A stretch of DNA of 64,000 bases from an uncultured Rubritalea sp. (GTDB taxonomy: Bacteria > Verrucomicrobiota > Verrucomicrobiia > Verrucomicrobiales > Akkermansiaceae), in the NCBI GenBank assembly GCA_937923145.1, contig CALAJT010000016.1:1-64000 (forward strand). The letters are read 5' to 3'. The notes below the pieces were generated by a model. That model was not told the DNA's origin and did not search any database. It worked only from the letters and a program-made list of their open reading frames with translations. Of the stretch, positions 38,661 through 47,231 are shown piece after piece. The position numbers were made by a program, and so were the translations under genes. Each line of letters begins with the position of its first letter. Position 1 is the stretch's first letter.

Positions 38661-40676
38661 ATGAGTAAAGGCAAAATCCCAATTCTTGTTCAAAATGATG
38701 GCTGGCTAGAAAGTCAGACTGAACAGATCAACGAGCGTATCAAACGCTACGACGAACGACTCAAGCAAATCAACGAACAGCACGACTCTCTGTATAAATA
38801 TGCTTCAGGTCATGAGCTCACAGGCATACATTATCATAAAAATATCGACCAATGGATCGTTCGGGAATGGGCACCTGGCGCGAAGGATATTCTCATAGTA
38901 GGCGACTTCAACGACTGGCAACCTAATGAGCAAAAGCACAGACTCAGCAAAATCGGACACGGTGTCTGGCAAGTGAGTCTCCCTGGAGATACTTTTAAAC
39001 ACGAAGACAAGGTCAAGCTACGCATACACGGAGCAGATGATTCTGTTAGAGACCGTATCCCAGCCTGCATCACCAGGGCTATACAAGACCCTGAAACTCA
39101 TGACTATTCTGGACAGATATGGGAGCCAGAGACTCCATATAAATGGAAGCATGAGTTCGATCCAAAATCCATCGATGCTCCCTACATCTATGAGGCGCAC
39201 ACTGGAATGGCTGGTGAGGAACCACGCCTGCACACCTACAGAGAATTTGCAGAGAATACCATCCCTCACATCGCCGAGCTCGGATACAATATCATTCAGC
39301 TGATGGCTGTTCAGGAGCATCCTTACTATGGATCTTTCGGCTACCATGTTTCTAACTTTTTCGCTGCCTGCTCACGCTATGGCACTCCAGAGGATCTAAA
39401 ATTCTTGATCGATACTGCACACTCACACGGCATCGCAGTGCTGATCGACATCGTTCACTCCCATGCAGTGAAAAACATTGCAGAAGGGCTTAATTACTTC
39501 GACGGAACTGACCACCAGTATTTCCATGGCGGACCTAGAGGAGATCATCCTCAGTGGGACTCTAAATGTTTCAACTATCAGAAAGCAGAGGTGCAGCAGT
39601 TCCTGCTCTCAAATGTTCGTTACTGGCTAGAGGAATACCGCTTTGATGGCTTCCGCTTCGATGGCATCACATCAATGCTCTACGAGCATCACGGCACGAT
39701 CTCCTTTGACCACTTCGATAAATATTTTAAAGACGGTATCGATAAAGACGCCATTCTCTATCTTCAACTTGCTACTGCTTTAGCAGAAGAAATAAAGCCT
39801 GGCGCACTACTCATCGCAGAAGACATGTCTGGAATGCCAGGACTCTGCCGCCCTATTCATGAAGGTGGAATAGGCTTCCACTACCGACTCGCTATGGGCA
39901 TCCCTGACTTCTGGATCAAGCTGCTAAAAGAAAAGCGTGATGAAGAATGGAATCTTCATGAGATCTGGGGAACCCTTGTTAATAGACGTCACGGAGAAGC
40001 AAATATCGCTTACGCAGAAAGCCATGATCAGGCACTCGTAGGAGATAAAACTTTAGCCTTCTGGCTCATGGATCAGCACATGTATTGGCACATGGGCAAG
40101 GACGATGACCACCAAGCAATCGACCGCGGGATGGCTCTGCACAAGATCATCCGCCTGTTTACTCTTAGTCTCGGGGGTGAAGGCTGGCTGAACTTTATGG
40201 GTAATGAATTCGGTCACCCAGAGTGGCTTGACTTCCCACGTGAGGGCAATAACTGGAGCTACCAATACTGCCGCCGTCAGTGGTCTCTCATGGAAAACCC
40301 TGACCTCAAGTATCAGTATCTCAGCAACTTCGACAGAGATTTAGTAACGGTAGGTAAGGACTCCAAACTGCTCGACGCGGAACAAGCTCAGCAGATCTGG
40401 TGTAATAACGACGACAAGATTATTGCCTTCGAGCGAGGTAATCTCATCTTCGTAATCAACCTTCACCATAGCGAATCACGCGCCGACTATCGTATCCCGC
40501 TACCAATCGAAAAGCAGGCTACCTACGAAGTCATCTTAGATACAGATCAGCCGATCTACGGTGGACATAATCGTGTCGATAATAGCGTAAAGCATAAGAG
40601 CGAGCCTAGCTATGATCAGCAGTCACTTCATCTCTATATCCCAGCTAGAACAGCTATGGTCTTGAGAAAAGTGTAG
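38661..40676 (+). CDS. glgB: 1,4-alpha-glucan branching enzyme (GH13)
   Basis: 671 residues. An N-terminal CBM48 domain (IHYHKNIDQWIVREWAPGA, GDFNDWQPNE) is followed by the GH13 barrel: VLIDIVHSHAVKN, the nucleophile Asp in RFDGITSMLYEHHG, the acid Glu in LIAEDMSGMPG, and AYAESHDQALVGDK with the third carboxylate. A small C-terminal domain ends in YIPARTAMVLRKV. The segment FMGNEFGHPEWLDFPREG and the length resemble eukaryotic-type branching enzymes rather than the E. coli GlgB (728). Makes the alpha-1,6 branches of glycogen. No other glycogen genes are adjacent. Confidence 0.92.
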   Translation: MSKGKIPILVQNDGWLESQTEQINERIKRYDERLKQINEQHDSLYKYASGHELTGIHYHKNIDQWIVREWAPGAKDILIVGDFNDWQPNEQKHRLSKIGHGVWQVSLPGDTFKHEDKVKLRIHGADDSVRDRIPACITRAIQDPETHDYSGQIWEPETPYKWKHEFDPKSIDAPYIYEAHTGMAGEEPRLHTYREFAENTIPHIAELGYNIIQLMAVQEHPYYGSFGYHVSNFFAACSRYGTPEDLKFLIDTAHSHGIAVLIDIVHSHAVKNIAEGLNYFDGTDHQYFHGGPRGDHPQWDSKCFNYQKAEVQQFLLSNVRYWLEEYRFDGFRFDGITSMLYEHHGTISFDHFDKYFKDGIDKDAILYLQLATALAEEIKPGALLIAEDMSGMPGLCRPIHEGGIGFHYRLAMGIPDFWIKLLKEKRDEEWNLHEIWGTLVNRRHGEANIAYAESHDQALVGDKTLAFWLMDQHMYWHMGKDDDHQAIDRGMALHKIIRLFTLSLGGEGWLNFMGNEFGHPEWLDFPREGNNWSYQYCRRQWSLMENPDLKYQYLSNFDRDLVTVGKDSKLLDAEQAQQIWCNNDDKIIAFERGNLIFVINLHHSESRADYRIPLPIEKQATYEVILDTDQPIYGGHNRVDNSVKHKSEPSYDQQSLHLYIPARTAMVLRKV

Positions 40677-40688
40677 AAGAAATCAACC

Positions 40689-41633
40689 ATGCTAAAATAT
40701 TTACCATTAGTCTGCATCATGACCCTGTTAACAGGTCATGCGCAGCAGGTAAAATCATGGCCTACGGCTTTGAAAGGCCGTGGAATGGCTAGAGTAATAC
40801 TGCCTAAAAATGAGCTTCCCCCGTTTCTCTATCTGAGTAAGAACTTTAAGTTCATCTCTAGCAGAAAGCTAGATCCTACGAAAATAGCTACCTTTGCCGC
40901 CACTGCCGAATCTGTGCCAGCGGCTCTAGGGAGAATACCTCTGAAGCTCAGGCGACTTCCTGAATTGTTAGAGGGAGAAGAAAGGCATCCTATCTACATC
41001 ACCTCAACTGTTGATGAATTTATCCAGATGGGTGGATCCGAGCATTCTGCTGGATATTATTCAGGGAGGCAGAAAGCGGTGATTCTGCGTGCAGATAAAT
41101 TCCTAGATGTGAAGCGACCTGACTACCGTCTACTGACCCACGAACTAGTGCATCTGACAATGCACGGTATCAATGGCAAGGCGAACGCGTGGTTTACCGA
41201 GGGTAATGCCGAGTATTTCGCCTGTGCATTCTATGGCACGAGTTCGTATAAATTCACCTCCATGACTCAGAGTATCAAGGATAGAACTAAGAGATTAATC
41301 CAACGAGATAAGCCTATCAGACTCTATCCATTAAAGGACTTTGTCACACGCGATGTGCAACGATGGATAATCATCAATAAGAATTTAGATCCGAGTGATC
41401 GTTATAGTCAATACATGACCGCTCTGCTGTTAGTTCACTACTTTTATCATATTGATCCCAAGGGTAGAGAAAAGATAGCGAAGTATCTGGAACTCATGGA
41501 AGAAGGAAAAAAGAGTATTGCTGACCAGACACATTTGTTTCCTGAAGGTGAGTTTATAAAAATTCAGAACTCCATAGTCAGCTACTGGAAGCCTCGTGGT
41601 TACCAGATATTTTTCTCAGATCCTACTCAGTAA
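40689..41633 (+). CDS. Exported zinc-metallopeptidase-like protein (gluzincin motif)
   Basis: 314 residues with a signal peptide (MLKYLPLVCIMTLLTGHA). The central motif LLTHELVHLTMHGINGKANA followed by WFTEGNAEYFACAFYG is the HExxH ... E pattern of gluzincins, as in DUF1570-type and M1-like peptidases. The region before it (FKFISSRKLDPTKIATFAAT, PIYITSTVDEFIQMGG) also fits that group. Starts 12 bases after glgB, probably the same transcript, though a functional link is not evident. Confidence 0.75.
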   Translation: MLKYLPLVCIMTLLTGHAQQVKSWPTALKGRGMARVILPKNELPPFLYLSKNFKFISSRKLDPTKIATFAATAESVPAALGRIPLKLRRLPELLEGEERHPIYITSTVDEFIQMGGSEHSAGYYSGRQKAVILRADKFLDVKRPDYRLLTHELVHLTMHGINGKANAWFTEGNAEYFACAFYGTSSYKFTSMTQSIKDRTKRLIQRDKPIRLYPLKDFVTRDVQRWIIINKNLDPSDRYSQYMTALLLVHYFYHIDPKGREKIAKYLELMEEGKKSIADQTHLFPEGEFIKIQNSIVSYWKPRGYQIFFSDPTQ

Positions 41634-41672
41634 AGGGTTGAGTTTTATCGGCTCAGTGCTTGAATAAAGATA

Positions 41673-42785
41673 ATGATAGATTTCCCCATCTGGTCTCATC
41701 CATTCTACGCCATTGCTGCCTTCTTATTTGGTATCTGTGTGGGCTCCTTTTTGAACGTGGTAATCTATCGCGTGCCACGTGGGCTGAGCGTTAATAAGCC
41801 AAAGAGATCATATTGCCCTACCTGTAAAAAGGAGATACCCATAAGCCGAAACATACCTCTCGTAACATGGCTCATCCAGCGCGGTAAATGCGCAGAATGT
41901 GATGCTCCCATAGCGTCTAGATATTTCTGGGTGGAACTGATGAATGGTGTTCTCTGGGTTGCTTGCTGGTATTACTTTTCTAATCCGATGGAAGCTGTAT
42001 TTTACATGATTCTAGCTACCCTAGCACTGATCATCATCGCAATAGATATTGAGTTAATGTTGATCCCTAGGACGTTCACCCTTCTATGGCTTGTCGTGGC
42101 ATTAGCAGGTGGAGCTCTGATGCCCTATCGTTTTGGAGTTGATAGTGTATTAACGTGGCAAGAAGGTTTACTCTACTCGGCATTCGGTGCGGCAATTGGC
42201 TGGGCGGCACTTTGGTTGATTGTATTATTAGGTAAGGCCATGTTCGGAAAAATGGAATTCAAGTTCGAAGATCCAGTCGAATGGTATCTCCGTGAACCGC
42301 AAAGTGATGGTGAAGAAATCAGCTTCGTGATCGATGGTGAGCAAATCTCATGGTCAGATATTTTCTTCCGTAAATCAGATAAACTTGTGATCGATGGGCT
42401 CACAGAAGTGAAGATGGATGGAATCCTCCGCACTGCTACTAAAGTAGAAATCCACGACCACTACGTCATACTCGATACAGACCGCTATGAGATTGAGAAT
42501 TTACAATCCTTCGCAGGTAAGACAACTTCCGCTACAGTTCCCAGAGAAGCGATGGGGATGGGAGATGTAGATCTGTTGGCAGTGTTAGGGGCTACCTTCG
42601 GACCTCCTTCGCTGTTACTCATAGTACTCTTTGCATGTGCCTTCGCTCTGGTGATGGCATTACTAGGCAAGATTGGCTTCAGTAAGATGATACCTTTTGG
42701 ACCATCTCTGATCGCTGGCGGAGTCTTTTGGCTACTCTATGGGAAAGAGGCTTGGGCTTGTTATATGGCGTTCTTTCCCACTTAG
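41673..42785 (+). CDS. Prepilin peptidase (type IV leader peptidase, A24) with a soluble insert
   Basis: 370 residues. The N-terminal methyltransferase-type region is VGSFLNVVIYRVPRGL, with two CxxC pairs (CPTCK, CAECD). Catalytic aspartates occur in IIAIDIELMLIPRTFTLL and in the GxGD motif AMGMGDVDLLAVLGATFG (about 290-306). Between these (about 190-285) lies an extra soluble stretch, EFKFEDPVEWYLREPQ to DRYEIENLQSFAG, absent from PilD of E. coli or Pseudomonas. Cleaves and may methylate prepilin-type leaders; the Verru_Chthon A protein in this window is a possible substrate. Confidence 0.9.
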   Translation: MIDFPIWSHPFYAIAAFLFGICVGSFLNVVIYRVPRGLSVNKPKRSYCPTCKKEIPISRNIPLVTWLIQRGKCAECDAPIASRYFWVELMNGVLWVACWYYFSNPMEAVFYMILATLALIIIAIDIELMLIPRTFTLLWLVVALAGGALMPYRFGVDSVLTWQEGLLYSAFGAAIGWAALWLIVLLGKAMFGKMEFKFEDPVEWYLREPQSDGEEISFVIDGEQISWSDIFFRKSDKLVIDGLTEVKMDGILRTATKVEIHDHYVILDTDRYEIENLQSFAGKTTSATVPREAMGMGDVDLLAVLGATFGPPSLLLIVLFACAFALVMALLGKIGFSKMIPFGPSLIAGGVFWLLYGKEAWACYMAFFPT

Positions 42786-42820
42786 GATAGACGAATTATG
42801 AATTTAATCATATACAATGA

Positions 42821-42831
42821 CATCAATGATG
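42821..42831. promoter_or_regulatory. Palindrome before vapB, candidate operator
   Basis: CATCA-A-TGATG is a perfect inverted repeat 13 bases before the antitoxin start and overlaps a TATACAAT-like -10 hexamer region. VapB antitoxins commonly repress their own promoter by binding such palindromes. Confidence 0.4.
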
Positions 42832-42844
42832 CTACATTTGATTC

Positions 42845-43099
42845 ATGAGGACGACAATCACAATTGACGATGATCTTTTTGATAAGGCAGCCGGAGCGGT
42901 AGGAGATAAGAATGTTTCTAGTATTGTGACTAAGGCACTAGAGCTCTTAGTGGCTGCAGACAGTAAGAAGAGAATTCTCAGATTATCAGGCGCTATGCCA
43001 GATTTCGCAGTGCCTAATAGAGGCGCTAAAAATATAGATTATCGGGATCATTTAGATTCTGGTGACACGCCTATGGTTGCTGAAGATTCACCAGAGTAA
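42845..43099 (+). CDS. vapB: VapB-type antitoxin
   Basis: 84 residues. The N-terminus MRTTITIDDDLFDKAAGAVG, followed by SSIVTKALELLVAADSKKRI, is the DUF2191/VapB ribbon-helix-helix pattern. The tail (LSGAMPDFAVPNRG) would wrap and block the toxin. The toxin gene starts 12 bases later, so the pair forms one operon. A palindrome upstream could be the operator. Confidence 0.9.
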   Translation: MRTTITIDDDLFDKAAGAVGDKNVSSIVTKALELLVAADSKKRILRLSGAMPDFAVPNRGAKNIDYRDHLDSGDTPMVAEDSPE

Positions 43100-43111
43100 G
43101 TTAATTTCATT

Positions 43112-43486
43112 ATGGATGCTGTTCTGGCTGATACTAATATCTGGTGTAAATATTTTCGCTATGGAAATCCCCTGCTATCTCAGTTGATAGAGAATGATTT
43201 TTTGGCAGTTCATCCGATTGTGATTGGTGAATTAGCAGTTGGGAATCTGAAGGCTCGAGATCAGACGATTTATGATTTACAAGCATTTCCAATGGTAAAG
43301 GTAGCTAGTAACGAGGAAACTCATTTTCTACTCAGTAAGCATGAACTCTGGGGTAAAGGGATTCAATGGAACGATCTTCTTATCTTGGCTTCAGTCATTG
43401 CCTCGCCTGGAAAATTACTTTGGACTCAGGATCGGAGGTTGGCTGAGATTGCGAAGAGTTTTTCAGTTAGCTATGATCCTGTTTAG
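43112..43486 (+). CDS. vapC: VapC-type PIN domain toxin ribonuclease
   Basis: 124 residues. The PIN-domain acidic residues are in place: Asp in VLADTNIWCKYFR, Glu in VIGELAVGNL, Asp in WNDLLILASV and Asp in WTQDRRLAEIA. Family members are Mg-dependent endoribonucleases that often cleave initiator tRNA or rRNA. Paired with the upstream antitoxin; the module is inserted between prepilin peptidase and an esterase gene without visible mobile ends. Confidence 0.92.
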   Translation: MDAVLADTNIWCKYFRYGNPLLSQLIENDFLAVHPIVIGELAVGNLKARDQTIYDLQAFPMVKVASNEETHFLLSKHELWGKGIQWNDLLILASVIASPGKLLWTQDRRLAEIAKSFSVSYDPV

Positions 43487-43553
43487 ATTCTTACACGAGA
43501 ATTTCACCAATATTGCCAAATACAGATTCACCTGATAACTACAGTCTTAGTAT

Positions 43554-45017
43554 ATGAAGCTTCTTTTTTACCTGCTCTTCTCGGTTTTAATCAGCCCTCT
43601 AATCTCAGCACACACGTTTGAGATTACTTATGCTGTGCCTAATGAGAAGCCAGTCTATAAGACTCGTGTTTATATAGCAATGAGTGAGGGCTTTCGCTCA
43701 CCTCGATCACGAATAGGTGACTGGTCTAACTTGCCGATTCTCTATGCCGTAGATGATACGGATCTCGACGGTAAAGTGACTATCAATGCGAAGACTTTAG
43801 GCACTACGCCGATGACTGATTTAGAGGGCATATTAAAGGTGCAAGCTATCGTGAGGATAGCTCCTGACTGGATGTTACCAGGCGATGGTGAAGGTGATTT
43901 ATATAGTGATGCTCAGAAAGTGGAATTCGTGAAGGGTGAAGACGTAGAGTTAAAATTTGATGCTAATATAGTAGTTAACGCTCCTGTTTTTCGTAATGAG
44001 GGACCTGTGCAGGACCATTATTTTCGGAGTGATAAGCTGAGTGAATTTCATAAGAGAGATTACAATATGCGCTATTCTGTAATCTTGCCTGAGGGCTGGG
44101 ATAAAAGTAAAAAATACCCAGTGATCATCTATGTTACTGGCTTCAGTGCGGTGCATCAAAAATCTACTAGGCGGATACAGCGTCAATTTGGAAAAAAGGG
44201 TAAACAGGCTATCATCGTAATAGCAGATGCCAATTGTCGCTGGGGACATTCTGTTTTCGCTAACTCCTCAGTGAATGGCCCGTGGGGCGATGCTCTGACT
44301 TACGAGCTACTTCCGCACATTGATAAAACTTACGGGGGGGCAGGTGCCGAGCATCGATATATCACGGGAGTTTCCTCTGGCGGATGGAGCGCTGCGTGGG
44401 CGATAGTAGCCTACCCCGAAGCCTATGCTGAGGCTTGGCCAGTCTCTCCTGACCCAGTAGATTTCGAGGCGTTTCAGGAGTTAAATTTAATAGATACTGA
44501 AGAGGATAATTTATTTATAACCACACAGCAGGAAGAGAAAGTAGCACGGTATATCAGCCTTCCATCGATGGGCTGGACATTTGAAAATATGGCGAACTTT
44601 GAAAATGTACTGGGTTACGGTGGTCAGTTGCTTTCCTTCGCAGCAGTATTTTCGCCTAAAATGAATGCTGATGGTAACCCTGATGCTTGGTATGATGTTT
44701 CGACTGGAAAAATAGACATGAAGGTGACTGATGCATGGAAACCCTATGATATCGCACAGAAGCTAGAAGAAAACTGGTCTAAGCTAGAGCCTAAGCTAAA
44801 GGGTAAGATACATTTTGCAGTTCATGAAACTGACATATTTCACCTAGACCACTCCATGCGCCTGTTAGAGAAAAAATGTCAGAAGCTCGGATCTGACGCT
44901 ACTTTTACCTACTTCAAGGGCATAGGTCATCATATGACCCATAATCATGCGGAGAAGATAATGGATTCTATATTGAAGCGCTGGAATGAAAGAATAGAGG
45001 AAAACTCTGCAAATTAA
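43554..45017 (+). CDS. Exported alpha/beta-hydrolase (esterase-like)
   Basis: 487 residues with a signal peptide (MKLLFYLLFSVLISPLISA). An N-terminal beta domain (about 20-150) precedes the hydrolase fold: YNMRYSVILPEGWDKSKKYPVIIYV, the nucleophile elbow GVSSGGWSA, and a possible Asp/His pair in HETDIFHLDH and KGIGHHMTHNHA. It resembles the enterochelin-esterase/D-type feruloyl-esterase group. Likely acts in the periplasm on sugar esters or peptide esters; substrate unknown. acpH follows after five bases. Confidence 0.82.
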   Translation: MKLLFYLLFSVLISPLISAHTFEITYAVPNEKPVYKTRVYIAMSEGFRSPRSRIGDWSNLPILYAVDDTDLDGKVTINAKTLGTTPMTDLEGILKVQAIVRIAPDWMLPGDGEGDLYSDAQKVEFVKGEDVELKFDANIVVNAPVFRNEGPVQDHYFRSDKLSEFHKRDYNMRYSVILPEGWDKSKKYPVIIYVTGFSAVHQKSTRRIQRQFGKKGKQAIIVIADANCRWGHSVFANSSVNGPWGDALTYELLPHIDKTYGGAGAEHRYITGVSSGGWSAAWAIVAYPEAYAEAWPVSPDPVDFEAFQELNLIDTEEDNLFITTQQEEKVARYISLPSMGWTFENMANFENVLGYGGQLLSFAAVFSPKMNADGNPDAWYDVSTGKIDMKVTDAWKPYDIAQKLEENWSKLEPKLKGKIHFAVHETDIFHLDHSMRLLEKKCQKLGSDATFTYFKGIGHHMTHNHAEKIMDSILKRWNERIEENSAN

Positions 45018-45022
45018 TATCT

Positions 45023-45610
45023 ATGAACTATCTATCCCACCTAGCACTCGCTCCGAATACAGATGCTGCTCGTATCGGAAATCTACTCGGAGATTTCGTC
45101 AAGGGCACAGAGATTTCGCTCAGACAGCTATACCCTGAGGAGCTTGTAGATGGTATCATGCTGCATCGGGCTATTGATAAGTTTACCGATAAGCAGCCTG
45201 CCTTTATTGCGTCTAGGAAACTGCTAGCCCCTGAGCGACGTCGTTATGCAGGGGTCGTAGTAGATCTGATCTATGATCATTTTCTCTCGGTGCACTGGGA
45301 TGATCTCTATGATCAGCCACTCGATAATTTTATTGAAGAAATATATACCACTATCGATGAGAAAAAAGAATGGCAGTTAGGCACATTAAAAGAAGCCTTT
45401 CCCTACATGAAGTCGCAGAACTGGCTAGGCTGCTATGGGACGCTAGAGGGTATGAACATGACATTTCGTCGAGTCTCTAGCAGGAGTAGATTCACCACTC
45501 TAATTGCAGACACGCATCTCGACCTCGAAAAACATTACAATGAATTTGAAGTTCACTTTCATGAGATATATCATGATCTACGTAAATTTGTGGCAGAGCA
45601 CAGTCCTTAG
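45023..45610 (+). CDS. acpH: Acyl carrier protein phosphodiesterase (AcpH family)
   Basis: 195 residues of the AcpH family, which removes the 4'-phosphopantetheine arm from acyl carrier protein. The opening MNYLSHLALAPNTDAARIGN with LLGDFVKG, GIMLHRAIDKFTDKQPAF, and VVDLIYDHFLSVHWDDL carry the HD-like metal ligands. Length agrees with E. coli AcpH (193). The gene lies five bases after the esterase gene. Confidence 0.9.
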   Translation: MNYLSHLALAPNTDAARIGNLLGDFVKGTEISLRQLYPEELVDGIMLHRAIDKFTDKQPAFIASRKLLAPERRRYAGVVVDLIYDHFLSVHWDDLYDQPLDNFIEEIYTTIDEKKEWQLGTLKEAFPYMKSQNWLGCYGTLEGMNMTFRRVSSRSRFTTLIADTHLDLEKHYNEFEVHFHEIYHDLRKFVAEHSP

Positions 45611-45619
45611 TGACAGGAG

Positions 45620-45931
45620 TTACTCCTCACCCAGTCCTCTCAAATACTCGTAACTGTAAATACCCGTCCCATGTCCATCTGCCCATTTGAGTGCTATGGC
45701 ATAGCCCCCTATATTTTCTATATTTATAAGGTTAAAACTATTCTCTTTATAGAAAACTGGGGGTCTGACCACTAGTCCTGTCACATCTGGCTCACCTTGG
45801 CATGTGGCGCATGGGCAGGCTTTCCGGACTGTTTCTAGCTTGAGATAATTTTCCACTCCGTCCTCCCAGGAGATCGCTAGTTCATCCGTAAAAGTGGCAA
45901 TGCTTGAGATACTGAGTTTCTGGTTGCTCAT
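45620..45931 (-). CDS. DUF971 / GBBH-like N-terminal domain protein
   Basis: About 103 residues from ATG 45931 (MSNQKLSISS); ATG 45949 is also in frame. Pattern: LAISWEDGVENYLKLETVRKACPCATC with the conserved CPCATC, and IGGYAIALKWADGHGTGIYSYEYLR. The domain is zinc-binding in gamma-butyrobetaine hydroxylases and stands alone in many bacteria, where it may take part in iron-sulfur protein assembly or maturation; not settled. Converges with acpH, 9 bases between stops. Confidence 0.9.
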   Translation of the reverse strand: MSNQKLSISSIATFTDELAISWEDGVENYLKLETVRKACPCATCQGEPDVTGLVVRPPVFYKENSFNLINIENIGGYAIALKWADGHGTGIYSYEYLRGLGEE

Positions 45932-46055
45932 GGCTCGGGTATAGATCACTTTGATAGATTTTCAATCCTTCAGATCACCATAGATTCCTATAACTCTAGA
46001 CCGTAATGTATAAAAATTTGCATTTTATCACTTTTGTATGAATATTCTTTGTGTA

Positions 46056-46070
46056 ACATAAGTCTTATGT
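46056..46070. promoter_or_regulatory. 15-base palindrome upstream of the glycine-zipper gene
   Basis: ACATAAG-T-CTTATGT is a perfect inverted repeat in the 247-base gap between the divergent DUF971 and glycine-zipper genes. It has no T-run and lies about 110 bases before the start at 46179, so a regulator site is more likely than a terminator. Confidence 0.4.
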
Positions 46071-46178
46071 GGGATGAGACGATAATTTACCGCTTAATGG
46101 CAAAAGAAATGTTAGAAAACAAACACTTGCCAAACCTCTCAAAAAGAATACGCTAAGCATTATTAACTATTAACCAAA

Positions 46179-46442
46179 ATGAACAATATGAAAAGAACAA
46201 TACTATCAATCACAGCAGCTGTTTCAGCGCTTACATTCTCTAACTGTGCAAATCCTTACGGACCTGGAGCAAACAATGCACAGCGTAATACTGCTACAGG
46301 AGCAATCGGCGGAGCTCTCCTCGGCGGAGTCATCGGTCACCAGTCAGGCAGAGGTCTAGAAGGTGCAGCAATAGGTGCAGCAGTTGGCGGCGTAGGTGGA
46401 AACCAAGTAGGCAAGAGACAAGACGCTCAAAGAGGATACTAG
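46179..46442 (+). CDS. Glycine-zipper small lipoprotein
   Basis: 87 residues. A signal peptide with the lipobox-like TFSNC (MKRTILSITAAVSALTFSNC; ATG 46179 or the in-frame ATG 46188) is followed by a short linker and a Gly-zipper segment, GAIGGALLGGVIGHQSGRGL then GAAIGAAVGGVGGNQVGKR. Such proteins (YMGG/OmpA-glycine-zipper type) insert in or lie against the outer membrane and are often stress-induced. Monocistronic, with a strong terminator. Confidence 0.85.
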   Translation: MNNMKRTILSITAAVSALTFSNCANPYGPGANNAQRNTATGAIGGALLGGVIGHQSGRGLEGAAIGAAVGGVGGNQVGKRQDAQRGY

Positions 46443-46519
46443 GACAGCCTCACATATATTGCGGATAGTTGACACGAAACAGCTTTCACATTCAATCACT
46501 TTACATTTGTAAAAATGTC

Positions 46520-46555
46520 AGAGACTCTGTGATCTTCACAGAGTCTCTTTTTTTC
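46520..46555 (+). terminator. Rho-independent terminator between glycine-zipper gene and gph
   Basis: AGAGACTCTGTG (46520-46531) pairs perfectly with CACAGAGTCTCT (46537-46548) around a five-base loop, then a run of T. Twelve-base-pair stem, among the strongest in the window. Confidence 0.92.
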
Positions 46556-46577
46556 AATTTTAGTTCTTAACTTATCT

Positions 46578-47225
46578 ATGCACATCATTTTCGATCTCGA
46601 CGGCACCCTTATCAACTCGCTCCCTGGAATAGCAAACTCGCTCAATACAGGTCTAACAGAGCATGGGCATCCGACACACTCTATAGAGGTAATCAGAGAA
46701 TTTATAGGTGATGGTTCTTGGATGCTTTGCCGCAGAGCTATTCCAGATGCTGAGGAAGACATCGTTGATGAACTCAACACCAGCTTTGTAAAAAACTACT
46801 CTAATCTCTGGCTCGAAGGGACTACGCTCTATGACGACATACTAGATCTCCTAACTACTATTCCTGAAAAACATCACCTCAGTATCCTTTCTAACAAGCC
46901 TCATGCTTTTACGACTGAAATAGCCAGTAAGATTTTTCCAGAAAATACATTTCATATCGTTCTGGGTCAGCGAGAAGGTATTGCTAAGAAACCTGATCCT
47001 AAGGGCATCCATGAAATTATTGAGAACTCAGGACATAGTGACAGACGTGCTATACTTATAGGAGATTCCACTGTCGATATCCAGACTTCTAAAAACGCTG
47101 AGGTAGGCTCTATAGCTGTGACATGGGGGTTTGAAGATGCTGATGATCTTCTGTCTCTCTCCCCTGATCATATCGTAAATTCAGTTTCAGAACTACAGGA
47201 TTTGCTTCTGAAAATATCACTCTAA
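46578..47225 (+). CDS. HAD-superfamily hydrolase, phosphoglycolate phosphatase-like
   Basis: 215 residues. HAD motif I is IIFDLDGTLINSLPG with both Asp residues, motif II SILSNKPH, motif III Lys in IAKKPDPKGIHEII, motif IV LIGDSTVDIQTSKNA. The small helical cap fits subfamily IA and the length and motifs fit Gph, which removes phosphate from 2-phosphoglycolate; other small phosphate esters are possible. POT transporter gene follows after six bases. Confidence 0.88.
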   Translation: MHIIFDLDGTLINSLPGIANSLNTGLTEHGHPTHSIEVIREFIGDGSWMLCRRAIPDAEEDIVDELNTSFVKNYSNLWLEGTTLYDDILDLLTTIPEKHHLSILSNKPHAFTTEIASKIFPENTFHIVLGQREGIAKKPDPKGIHEIIENSGHSDRRAILIGDSTVDIQTSKNAEVGSIAVTWGFEDADDLLSLSPDHIVNSVSELQDLLLKISL

Positions 47226-47231
47226 ATTTAC

